Part shown: piece after piece, positions 1 through 6,965 of the stretch
Position numbering within the stretch: the stretch's first letter is position 1
How the letters are laid out: each line of letters starts with the position of its first letter
Source of the DNA: an uncultured Bacteroidales bacterium
GTDB taxonomy: Bacteria > Bacteroidota > Bacteroidia > Bacteroidales > UBA3663
DNA: 24,669 nucleotides
NCBI GenBank assembly: GCA_937899265.1
Contig: CALBPV010000007.1
Location: 1 to 24,669 of the forward strand
Reading direction: 5' to 3'
Made by a program: the position numbers and the translations under genes
Notes under the pieces: model-generated
What the model saw: the letters and a program-made list of their open reading frames with translations, nothing else
What the model was told of the DNA's origin: nothing
Databases searched by the model: none

Positions 1-572
1 CGTAGAGCGCCTTTGAGCCAGTCGGGTTTTTCCCAAGTGGAGCGGTTGCCGGTGTCGGCCTCGCGCATCACATCGCCCTCGGCAAGGGGATAGAGGAGGT
101 CCATTTCCTTTCGGTGGGAGGCGGCCAGGCGCTGTGATTTGGCGCGCTGGCGGTATTTCTTGCTGAAGAGCATCGAGAGGCCGTGGCAGAAGTCCCAGTT
201 GCCGGTCGAGAGAGGAGAACCCGACGGCAGCCCCGTGATGCGTATTCTGAGGCTGTCGCTGACGGGGATGCAAAATTCCTTGAGATAGCATTTGTAGGCG
301 AAATATTCGGGCGTGAACTTCTCCTGCGTGCGTACGGCGGTGTCGGCCTGAGGCTTGCCCACCCATTCATGGAGCTGCTCGCGCGTCAGCTCGTCCTTGC
401 GGGGAACATCGACAGCCGATGGCACCATCTCAAATGCCTGTTCGAGCGACTTCATGAACCGGCGGTTGAGTTTCAGCGTGCCGTCGCCCGATGCAGCCTG
501 TGTGCTGTCGGCTTCGGCCCAAAGACACTGACACAGCATCCAGCAGAGTGATATGGTGAATACTTTTTTCAT
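1..572 (-). CDS. Secreted protein of unknown function, 3' end outside the window
   Basis: An open frame runs from an ATG at 572 to the left edge, giving 190 residues with no stop. The N-terminus (MKKVFTISLCWMLCQCLWA) has lysines followed by a hydrophobic core, which suggests export by a Sec signal peptide. Cysteines inside the core make a lipoprotein possible, but there is no clean lipobox. The mature part is hydrophilic. It has a stretch around residues 85-125 with Phe, Tyr and Cys residues (YFAYKCYLKEFC) and then a basic stretch (KKYRQRAKSQR). I do not recognise a catalytic motif. It may belong to one of the Bacteroidales-only DUF families (DUF4858 comes to mind, unverified). A perfect TAnnTTTG promoter element lies 11 bases upstream of the start. 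The gene is divergent from the GH31 gene, so the two could share control, but function is unknown. Confidence 0.75.
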   Translation of the reverse strand, partial: MKKVFTISLCWMLCQCLWAEADSTQAASGDGTLKLNRRFMKSLEQAFEMVPSAVDVPRKDELTREQLHEWVGKPQADTAVRTQEKFTPEYFAYKCYLKEFCIPVSDSLRIRITGLPSGSPLSTGNWDFCHGLSMLFSKKYRQRAKSQRLAASHRKEMDLLYPLAEGDVMREADTGNRSTWEKPDWLKGAL

Positions 573-582
573 TTTAGCGCTG

Positions 583-590
583 CAAAGGTA
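583..590 (-). promoter_or_regulatory. Bacteroidetes -7 promoter element for the left-edge gene
   Basis: On the minus strand this reads TACCTTTG, an exact match to TAnnTTTG. The start codon is at 572, so the transcript leader would be only about 3-8 bases long. No clear -33 TTTG is seen at the expected distance. Confidence 0.6.
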
Positions 591-692
591 GCCTAAATTC
601 ACGAAAAAGGGACGATTTTGTCATCCAATCTTAATTCAATTTAACCTTAGAGGCCAAGAAACGGCCCGATTTTCAAAAAAATGAACAAAAAA

Positions 693-724
693 TTTGGATA
701 ATTAAACAGGATTCCGTATCTTTG
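693..724 (+). promoter_or_regulatory. Bacteroidetes promoter (-33 TTTG, -7 TATCTTTG) for the GH31 gene
   Basis: TTTG at 693-696 and TATCTTTG at 717-724 are separated by 20 bases, matching the known Bacteroides arrangement of TTTG, about 19-21 bases, then TAnnTTTG. The GH31 ATG is at 747, so the leader would be only about 16 bases. The surrounding DNA is AT-rich. Confidence 0.75.
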
Positions 725-746
725 CGGCAAGCTAAAAACATCCACA

Positions 747-3011
747 ATGAAGAGAACCTTTTCACTCATCGCATCATTCCTCATGATGCTTTCTGTGGAG
801 GCGCAGGAAGTGCGTCCGCAGGCCGGCCCCTTGCAGGCCAATTCCATCGACGTGAGTCTGGACTTTGCCGACTTCACCCACATCTATTTCTTTGCCGACT
901 CGCTGGCTTCGTTCGATGCCGCCACAGGCGAGGGCACGGTGAAGTGGTGCCGCAACATACTTCATACACGTCAGGCTTTCAACCTCAACGGCATCTGGCC
1001 CCAGCCGTTGGATATGCTGGATTTCCCCTTCACGGCCTACGACAACAATCCGGTGCTCCGTTTCAGCCTTGACTTCGTGTCGCCGCGGACGGTGCGTGTA
1101 CGCCTTTTTACGAGTTCGGTTGAACCCAAGCCCGAGGACGTGATGCTCCTCTCGGAGCCGCAGGATCAGGGCGGATGGACTTATACTCGTACAGCCACAG
1201 GTCACCGCTATGACGGCGAGGGCGGCTCCATTGTTGTGGATGAATATCCCTGGCGCATCCGTCTCTGCAACAGCGAGGGACGTCAGATTTCGCAGACACG
1301 CACCCTCACCGACAACGACACGACACAGGTGAAGCTGTTGCCCTTTGGATTCCTCAAGCGAGGTGACACCAACGAACGCGAGGTGGAGGCCGTCTTCTCC
1401 ATCACCCCGGGCGAGAAGATTGTGGGCTGCGGCGAACATTTCGGAGCCCTCAACAAGGTGGGACAGAAGTTCAATCTCTTCGTGACCGACCCGCAGGGAC
1501 CCGAGACCCCCGATATGTACAAGCCCGTGCCTTTCTTCATGTCGAGCAAGGGCTACGGCATGTTTATCCATTCGTCGGCTCCCCAGACCTACGACTTCGG
1601 TCAGAGCTATGTGGGTGCCATGAAACTCTATATGCAGGATGAGGTGTTCGATGACTTCATCTTCTTCGGCACGCCCAAGGACATCCTCTACGAATACACC
1701 GCCCTCACGGGTCGGTCGCCTCTGCCCCCGCTCTGGAGTTTCGGCACATGGATGAGCCGCATCAGTTACTTCACACAGGAAGAGGGCTGCGAGGTTGCCC
1801 GCCAGCTGCGGAAGAACAAGATACCCGCCGATGTGATTCACTTCGACACGGGCTGGTTCACCACCGACTGGGAGTGCGACTATGTGTTCGACCCCGAGCG
1901 TTTCCCCGACCCGCGCAAGATGATAGCCGACCTCAAGGACAACGGCTTTCATATCTCCCTCTGGCAGCTGCCATATTTTGTGCCACGCAATCGCTATTTC
2001 CGCGAAATTGTGGACGAGGGTATGGCGGTGAAAAATGTGAACGGCACGCTGCCTTACGAGGATGCTGTGCTCGACTTCTCCAACCCCAAGACGGTGGCCT
2101 GGTATCAGGACAAACTGCGGGGCCTCCTTGAAATGGGGGTAGGTGCCATCAAGGTCGATTTCGGCGAGGCAGCTCCCCTCGACGGATTGTATGCCAGCGG
2201 CAGAGGCGGCCTCTATGAGCACAATCTCTATCCGGTGCGCTACAACAAAGCGGTGGCCGACATTACACGCGAAGTCTCGGGCGAGAACATCATCTGGGCT
2301 CGCAGTGCCTGGGCCGGCTCGCAGCGTTATCCGCTCCACTGGGGCGGCGATGCAGCCAATACGGACATGGCGATGCTCTCCGACCTGCGCGGCGGTCTGT
2401 CGTTCGGTCTGTCGGGCTTCTCGTTTTGGAGCCACGACATCGGAGGTTTCGTGCAGTCCACGCCCGAGAACCTCTATCGCCGTTGGTTGCCCATTGGATT
2501 CCTGTCGTCCCACAGCCGCGCTCACGGTGCACCTCCTACGGAGCCTTGGCTCTACAACGACTCCTTCCTCAAAGCCTTCCGTCAGTGCGCCGAAATGAAG
2601 TACAAGCTCATGCCATACGTTTATGGACAGGCTGCAGAGTGCAGCGAGAAGGGTCTCCCGATGCTACGTGCCCTCTGTGTCGAGTTCCCCGAAGACCCTG
2701 CCGTATGGACCATCGAGGACCAGTATCTCTTCGGCTCCGAAATTCTGGTGGCTCCCCTCTTTGAGGACTCCGATGCGCGCGATGTCTATCTGCCCGGCGG
2801 CAACTGGATTGACTATCAGACCGGCAAGACCTACGGCAAAGGATACAACCGCATCAAGGCCGGCGAGATTCCCTGCATCATTCTGGTGCGCGACGGTGCC
2901 ACCATCCCCCACTGCCGTCTCGTCCAGAGTACCAAGGACATCGACTGGGATCACCTCGACCTCCGTCACTACGGCAAGGGCAACCGTCCCTATCGGATAG
3001 TGAAACCTTGA
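747..3011 (+). CDS. Secreted GH31 glycoside hydrolase, alpha-xylosidase-like
   Basis: This 754-residue protein starts with a signal peptide (MKRTFSLIASFLMMLSVEAQ), so it probably acts in the periplasm or at the cell surface. An N-terminal beta-sandwich fills roughly the first 300 residues, followed by the GH31 barrel. The predicted nucleophile is D471 in IKVDFGEAAP and the acid/base is D535 in HWGGDAANTD. Their 64-residue spacing is close to that in E. coli YicI. The KxDFGE form of the nucleophile motif is typical of alpha-xylosidases, whereas many alpha-glucosidases have a different sequence there. Another active-site stretch is FSFWSHDIGGF. The likely role is release of alpha-linked xylose, for example from xyloglucan side chains, but GH31 specificity cannot be fixed from motifs alone. 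No other xyloglucan gene is nearby. The gene has its own promoter and is followed by a repeat array. Confidence 0.9.
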   Translation: MKRTFSLIASFLMMLSVEAQEVRPQAGPLQANSIDVSLDFADFTHIYFFADSLASFDAATGEGTVKWCRNILHTRQAFNLNGIWPQPLDMLDFPFTAYDNNPVLRFSLDFVSPRTVRVRLFTSSVEPKPEDVMLLSEPQDQGGWTYTRTATGHRYDGEGGSIVVDEYPWRIRLCNSEGRQISQTRTLTDNDTTQVKLLPFGFLKRGDTNEREVEAVFSITPGEKIVGCGEHFGALNKVGQKFNLFVTDPQGPETPDMYKPVPFFMSSKGYGMFIHSSAPQTYDFGQSYVGAMKLYMQDEVFDDFIFFGTPKDILYEYTALTGRSPLPPLWSFGTWMSRISYFTQEEGCEVARQLRKNKIPADVIHFDTGWFTTDWECDYVFDPERFPDPRKMIADLKDNGFHISLWQLPYFVPRNRYFREIVDEGMAVKNVNGTLPYEDAVLDFSNPKTVAWYQDKLRGLLEMGVGAIKVDFGEAAPLDGLYASGRGGLYEHNLYPVRYNKAVADITREVSGENIIWARSAWAGSQRYPLHWGGDAANTDMAMLSDLRGGLSFGLSGFSFWSHDIGGFVQSTPENLYRRWLPIGFLSSHSRAHGAPPTEPWLYNDSFLKAFRQCAEMKYKLMPYVYGQAAECSEKGLPMLRALCVEFPEDPAVWTIEDQYLFGSEILVAPLFEDSDARDVYLPGGNWIDYQTGKTYGKGYNRIKAGEIPCIILVRDGATIPHCRLVQSTKDIDWDHLDLRHYGKGNRPYRIVKP

Positions 3012-3016
3012 GGAAT

Positions 3017-3203
3017 GGTCAAAGGTCAAAGGTCGGTTCACGGTCTAAGGTCTAAGGTCTAAGGTCTAAGGTCGGTTAACGGCTGAGCGCCTTTGACCTT
3101 AGACCGTCCTTTAGGACGTAGAGTGCCTTAGACCTTTGACCTTAGACTTTTGACCGTCCTTTAGGACGTAGAGCACCTTTGACCTTTGACCGTCCTACAG
3201 GAC
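3017..3203. repeat. Heptamer and palindrome repeat element, copy 1
   Basis: The element begins 5 bases after the GH31 stop codon. In order it has two GGTCAAA units (3017-3030), GGTCGGTTCAC, four GGTCTAA units (3042-3069), GGTCGGTTAAC (3070-3080) and GGCTGAGCGCC (3081-3091). Reverse-complement heptamers follow (TTTGACC, TTAGACC). These are punctuated by three 12-base palindromes: GTCCTTTAGGAC at 3106-3117 and 3156-3167, and GTCCTACAGGAC at 3192-3203. GGTCTAAGGTC at 3063-3073 pairs perfectly with GACCTTAGACC at 3095-3105 across a 21-base loop that holds a nested GGC/GCC stem. A second copy lies at 12122-12223. There is no coding frame of interest. Its role is unknown. Confidence 0.9.
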
Positions 3204-3261
3204 AGTGGTTGGGGAGAGGCTGAAACCTGAAACTTTTCTTGTAGCGAGAAGCGGAGCGGAC

Positions 3262-3294
3262 AAAAAAATCCCCGCACCCTTGTGGGATGCGGGG
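3262..3294 (-). terminator. Intrinsic terminator of hsp20
   Basis: Read on the minus strand, CCCCGCA and TGCGGGG form a 7-pair stem. It is extended by CCC/GGG after one bulged T, closes on an ACAA loop, and is followed by seven T residues (A tract at 3262-3268). It starts 32 bases after the hsp20 stop codon. Confidence 0.9.
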
Positions 3295-3325
3295 AGTGTA
3301 GCGGGTCGCTGTTGCCCGGAAGGAA

Positions 3326-3775
3326 TCACTCGATGGTGATGGTCTGGGCGAGTTTGGCTTTCTCTTCGGCGGTTACTTTGGGGAGAACGATGCGGAGAAT
3401 GCCGTTTTCGACCTTGGCCGTGATTTGATCCTTGTGGATGTTGTCGGGCAGGGCGATGGCCTCTTTGAAGTGGGCGTAGTGGAAATCGTGACGCAGATAG
3501 TGGAACTGCTCTTTCTTCTCACCCTCCTTGGGTTGTTCACTCCTGTGTTCGTCCTTGTGCTCCATGGCAACCACGAGGTTGTTGTCGGTGTCGATGGAGA
3601 GGTTGAGATCCTCCTTGTTCAATCCGGGCACGAGGAATTCGAGCGTATAGTTGGCATCGGACTCTTTGATGTTGATCTTCGGGTCACGGGCGAGGTTCTG
3701 GGACCAGGCGTTGTTGAAGTTGTCGAACACATCATTGAACAACATCGGAAACAAATCATTTGAACGTACTAACAT
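3326..3775 (-). CDS. hsp20: Small heat-shock protein, Hsp20/alpha-crystallin family
   Basis: This 149-residue protein has the usual small heat-shock layout. A short N-terminal arm rich in Phe and Asn is followed by an alpha-crystallin domain at about residues 33-135. The signature GILRIVLPK is at 125-133, and the C-terminal tail has an I-x-I motif (I146, I148) that docks subunits in oligomers. Such proteins hold unfolding proteins in the cytoplasm without using ATP. The start is supported by a good AGGAG ribosome-binding site 9 bases upstream, unusual for this group of bacteria. The gene is monocistronic with its own terminator and divergent from fkp. I see no CIRCE element. The only TAnnTTTG on the proper strand upstream (3958-3965) would give a leader of about 175 bases. 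Confidence 0.93.
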   Translation of the reverse strand: MLVRSNDLFPMLFNDVFDNFNNAWSQNLARDPKINIKESDANYTLEFLVPGLNKEDLNLSIDTDNNLVVAMEHKDEHRSEQPKEGEKKEQFHYLRHDFHYAHFKEAIALPDNIHKDQITAKVENGILRIVLPKVTAEEKAKLAQTITIE

Positions 3776-3818
3776 AGTTTTAATCTCCTATATATTTAAA
3801 AGTTTAACATTTCAATTT

Positions 3819-3854
3819 GTGACCTCTTCGGGAGGATTACTTCCGGGCGGTCAC
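3819..3854. promoter_or_regulatory. Inverted-repeat stretch upstream of hsp20, possible leader structure or operator
   Basis: GTGACC (3819-3824) pairs with GGTCAC (3849-3854). Inside, GGGAG (3830-3834) can pair with CTTCC (3840-3844). An alternative small hairpin, CCTC/GAGG, spans 3823-3835. On the minus strand this lies 44-79 bases upstream of the hsp20 start codon, and the strand carries a TCCTCC stretch partly complementary to the AGGAG ribosome-binding site. Confidence 0.4.
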
Positions 3855-3914
3855 TCCAAGAAATGCAAAGGGCGTGCCAACTTGAAAAGCGGCCCGTGCC
3901 CATCGAAAAAAGGA

Positions 3915-3947
3915 GACAATCTGTCGCTAAAAACGGACAAAATGTCC
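3915..3947. promoter_or_regulatory. Two GACA-N3-TGTC palindromes, probable operator pair
   Basis: GACA-ATC-TGTC occupies 3915-3925 and GGACA-AAA-TGTCC occupies 3935-3947. Their centres are 21 bases apart, about two helical turns. A third half-site, CGGACAAAA at 3954-3962, repeats 3934-3942 exactly 20 bases further on. The array lies in the hsp20-fkp gap. This spacing fits cooperative binding of a dimeric regulator; which one is unknown. Confidence 0.45.
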
Positions 3948-3957
3948 AAAACGCGGA

Positions 3958-3965
3958 CAAAAATA
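3958..3965 (-). promoter_or_regulatory. Candidate -7 promoter element for hsp20
   Basis: The minus strand reads TATTTTTG, matching TAnnTTTG. It is the only perfect match upstream of hsp20 in this gap. No -33 TTTG is visible, and the match falls in an A-rich run, so chance is possible. Confidence 0.3.
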
Positions 3966-3985
3966 ACGTTCGGGAGCGTTTTTTT
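3965..3985 (+). terminator. Terminator-like hairpin with no obvious gene in front of it
   Basis: AACGTT (3965-3970) and AGCGTT (3975-3980) form a 6-pair stem with one G-T pair around CGGG, and the sequence runs into seven T residues (3979-3985). It is oriented to stop plus-strand transcription just before the fkp promoter. Confidence 0.4.
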
Positions 3986-4019
3986 GAGCTCGGAAGGGAA
4001 GAATTTCGCAGAAAATTCT

Positions 4020-4027
4020 TATCTTTG
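4020..4027 (+). promoter_or_regulatory. Bacteroidetes -7 promoter element for the fkp operon
   Basis: TATCTTTG matches TAnnTTTG exactly and is followed by a G/C-rich start region. The fkp ATG at 4104 gives a leader of about 70 bases. This leader contains a small inverted repeat, AGTTG (4046-4050) and CAACT (4057-4061). No clear -33 TTTG is seen. Confidence 0.65.
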
Positions 4028-4103
4028 CGCGAGAATATAGAAACAAGTTGCCAAGTCAACTATATAAAAACCTTGTATAAATCATATAAAGGTGGAAGAG
4101 AAG

Positions 4104-6965
4104 ATGAAGAAACTTCTGTCACTGCCGCCCAATCTGGTGGCTTACTTTCACGAGATAGCGAACAAGAGTCGCGACGAATGGTTCTGTACGAACGACCCGA
4201 TAGGCCGCAAGCTGGGCAGCGGGGGAGGTACAACCTGGTTGCTCCGCGAGGCCATGAAGGCCGACGGAGCCGAGGACAGAGATGCCTGGATAGCGCGTGA
4301 ACGGCGTATCTTGCTGCACGCCGGCGGACAGAGCCGCCGTCTTCCGTCGTATGCCCCCTCGGGCAAAATCCTGACTCCCGTGCCCGTGTTCCGCTGGAAA
4401 CGGGGACAGAAGCTGTCGCAGACGTTGTTGGACCTGCAGCTGCCGCTCTACACCGAGATGATGGAGAAGGCTCCTCAGGGACTGCGTACAATGATTGTGT
4501 CGGGCGATGTGTATATCACTGCCTCTCGTCCGTTGCAAACCATCCCGGAGGCCGATGTGGTGTGCTACGGTCTCTGGGCAGAGCCGACGCTGGCGCAGAA
4601 TCACGGCGTGTTTGTGATGGCGCGAAAACATCCCGAGACGCTGGATTTCATGACACAAAAGCCGTCGCTGCAGGACCAGGCCGGCCTGATGAGGGACTAC
4701 CTGACGCTGATGGATATCGGCATCTGGATATTGAGCGACAAAGCGGTGAAACTTCTCATGGACCGATCGATGACTTCCGACGGACAGGTGAAGAATTACG
4801 ACCTCTACTCCGAATTCGGATTGGCTCTGGGCAACCATCCCCGTATCGCAGACCCCGAACTCAACGCCCTCAAGGTGGCCATCCTGCCCCTGCCGGGCGG
4901 AACCTTCCACCACTACGGCACATCGAAAGAGATGATTTCCTCGACGCTGGCCGTGCAGAACAGCGTGACGGACCAACGGTCCATCCTGCTGCACCGCGTG
5001 AAACCCCATCCCGCCATGTTCATCCAGAACAGTTGGGTGGAGGAGCATCGGACGGCCGACAATCAGGAACTGTGGATTGAAAATTCGTGGATTCCGAAAT
5101 CGTGGAAGCTGACCCGGCGGAACATTGTGACGGGTGTACCCAAGAACGACTGGAACCTCACGCTGGGAGCCGGACAATGTCTTGATGTGGTTCCGATGGG
5201 CGACGCAGAATGGGTGGCCCGTCCCTACGGCATGGACGACAAATTCAAGGGAGCACTGAGCAACGACCCGCTCTACCTGGAACAGCCTGTGGGCCGCTGG
5301 ATAGAGGTACACGGCCTCAAAGCCGAAGATATCGAAGGCAACGATGACCTACAGAGCGCCAAGCTTTTCCCCGTGATGAGTGACGTGGTTAAGCTGGGAA
5401 TGGTGATACGTTGGATGCTGGATGCGAGAACCTGTCCCGAGGGCGCTGCCTTCTGGCGGGAAGCCCGTAAGGTGTCGGCCGATGAAATCTCGGCATACGC
5501 GAACCTGCGCCGACTGGTTGCCCAGCGGAATGCTTTCCGTCGCCTCAACTGGAGCGAACTGGCCACCAATCACAGCCGTTCGGTGTTCTACCAACTGGAC
5601 TTGGACGATGCCGCCCACGAGTTTGCCGAGGCGGGTCTCGCAGCTCCGGCACCCCTCGACAGCGACGAGGATCGGATGAAGAAAATACAGGATGCCATGT
5701 TCCGGGCCAGACTCACAAGCCTGTTGCCTCACAATGCGCCCAATGCTCCCGTGACACCCACGGGCCTGCCGTACGAAGAACAGGCTTTTGCGCTGATGCG
5801 CGAAGGACTTACCGAAACGATGTTGTTGCCTCAGGAACCGCGCCTGTCTGTCCACTCCGACCAGATAGTGTGGAGCCGTTCGCCCGTGCGTATCGACATC
5901 GCCGGCGGATGGAGCGACACACCTCCCTACTCGCTCATGAACGGAGGCAACGTGGTGAATCTCGCCATCGAGCTGAACGGACAGCCTCCGCTGCAGGTCT
6001 ATGTGAAGCCGTCCCAAACATACGATATCACCCTCCGCAGCATCGACCTCGGAGCCGTGGAGAAAATCACCACCTGGCAGGAACTGGAACAGTTCAACAA
6101 AGTGGGGTCGCCCTTCTCCATCCCGAAGGCCGCTCTCGTTCTGGCCGGTTTCGACCCGCGCTTCAACGACCAGCACTTCACAAGTCTGACGGAACAACTC
6201 AAAGCCTTCGGAACGGGTATCGAGATGACGACACTGAGTGCCATCCCTGCCGGCTCGGGTCTGGGAACATCGTCGATACTGGCTTCGACGGTGCTGGGTG
6301 CCGTGAACGAATTCTGTGGCCTGAAGTGGGACAAATACGACATCTCGAACCGCACTCTCGTGCTCGAACAGCTGCTCACCACCGGCGGCGGCTGGCAGGA
6401 CCAGTACGGCGGTGTGCTGCACGGAGTGAAGCTCCTGCAGACCCAGCCCGGATGGAGCCAGCAACCTATTGTGCGATGGTTGCCCGACACGCTGTGGACG
6501 GCGTCCGAATACCAGCATTGTCACCTCCTCTATTATACCGGCATCACACGCACGGCCAAAGGCATTCTGGCCGAGATAGTGAGAGGAATGTTCCTCAATC
6601 GCGGCGAAACGCTGGCCACGGCAGATGCCATCAAGGCTCAGGCCATCGAAATGTATGAGACCATCCAGCTGAACGACTTCAACCGTCTGGGCCTCGAACT
6701 GCGCAAGAACTGGACCCTCAACCAGCGCCTCGACGCAGGCACCAATCCTCCCCAAGTGGAAGCCATCACCCGACAAATCGACGACCTCTGTCTGGGCTAC
6801 AAACTGCCCGGAGCCGGCGGAGGCGGCTACATCTACATGATAGCCAAAGACGAAGAGGCAGCTGTCCGCATCCGCAAGATACTGACACAGAATCCGCCCA
6901 ACGACAAAGCACGATTTGTCGAAATGACCCTCTCGCAAAAAGGACTTGAAATCAGTAAGAGCTAA
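4104..6965 (+). CDS. fkp: Bifunctional L-fucokinase / GDP-L-fucose pyrophosphorylase
   Basis: This 953-residue cytoplasmic enzyme phosphorylates L-fucose with ATP and then makes GDP-L-fucose from fucose-1-phosphate and GTP. The N-terminal half is the pyrophosphorylase, with LGSGGGTTWLL at 37-47 and the nucleotide-binding loop HAGGQSRRLPSYAPSGK at 72-88. The C-terminal half is a GHMP kinase: SPVRIDIAGGWSDTPP begins at 593, the ATP loop PAGSGLG is at 715-721, and LPGAGGGG begins at 901. Length and order match Fkp of Bacteroides fragilis. A GTG at 4092 is in frame, but the ATG at 4104 is preferred: MKKLLSLPPNL aligns with the known start, and AGGTGG lies 8 bases upstream. In Bacteroides this salvage route feeds fucosylation of capsules and glycoproteins. 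The stop codon overlaps the fucP start by one base. Confidence 0.97.
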   Translation: MKKLLSLPPNLVAYFHEIANKSRDEWFCTNDPIGRKLGSGGGTTWLLREAMKADGAEDRDAWIARERRILLHAGGQSRRLPSYAPSGKILTPVPVFRWKRGQKLSQTLLDLQLPLYTEMMEKAPQGLRTMIVSGDVYITASRPLQTIPEADVVCYGLWAEPTLAQNHGVFVMARKHPETLDFMTQKPSLQDQAGLMRDYLTLMDIGIWILSDKAVKLLMDRSMTSDGQVKNYDLYSEFGLALGNHPRIADPELNALKVAILPLPGGTFHHYGTSKEMISSTLAVQNSVTDQRSILLHRVKPHPAMFIQNSWVEEHRTADNQELWIENSWIPKSWKLTRRNIVTGVPKNDWNLTLGAGQCLDVVPMGDAEWVARPYGMDDKFKGALSNDPLYLEQPVGRWIEVHGLKAEDIEGNDDLQSAKLFPVMSDVVKLGMVIRWMLDARTCPEGAAFWREARKVSADEISAYANLRRLVAQRNAFRRLNWSELATNHSRSVFYQLDLDDAAHEFAEAGLAAPAPLDSDEDRMKKIQDAMFRARLTSLLPHNAPNAPVTPTGLPYEEQAFALMREGLTETMLLPQEPRLSVHSDQIVWSRSPVRIDIAGGWSDTPPYSLMNGGNVVNLAIELNGQPPLQVYVKPSQTYDITLRSIDLGAVEKITTWQELEQFNKVGSPFSIPKAALVLAGFDPRFNDQHFTSLTEQLKAFGTGIEMTTLSAIPAGSGLGTSSILASTVLGAVNEFCGLKWDKYDISNRTLVLEQLLTTGGGWQDQYGGVLHGVKLLQTQPGWSQQPIVRWLPDTLWTASEYQHCHLLYYTGITRTAKGILAEIVRGMFLNRGETLATADAIKAQAIEMYETIQLNDFNRLGLELRKNWTLNQRLDAGTNPPQVEAITRQIDDLCLGYKLPGAGGGGYIYMIAKDEEAAVRIRKILTQNPPNDKARFVEMTLSQKGLEISKS

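Noticed and set aside
1..19. The first bases resemble the repeat joiner seen at about 3166-3184 (CGTAGAGC followed by CTTTGA).
   Set aside because: They lie inside a continuing reading frame and the match is short and imperfect; the repeat modules are absent.
774..2525. Long open frame of 583 codons on the strand opposite the GH31 gene.
   Set aside because: It mirrors the codon pattern of the well-supported GH31 gene, shows no domain motif or signal, and fits the known antisense-shadow effect in G/C-rich genes.
3017..3203. CRISPR array.
   Set aside because: The units are 7 bases with no unique spacers of CRISPR length, and no cas genes are present.
4092..4103. GTG start for fkp, four codons earlier.
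   Set aside because: The ATG at 4104 has better ribosome-binding spacing and matches the family N-terminus.
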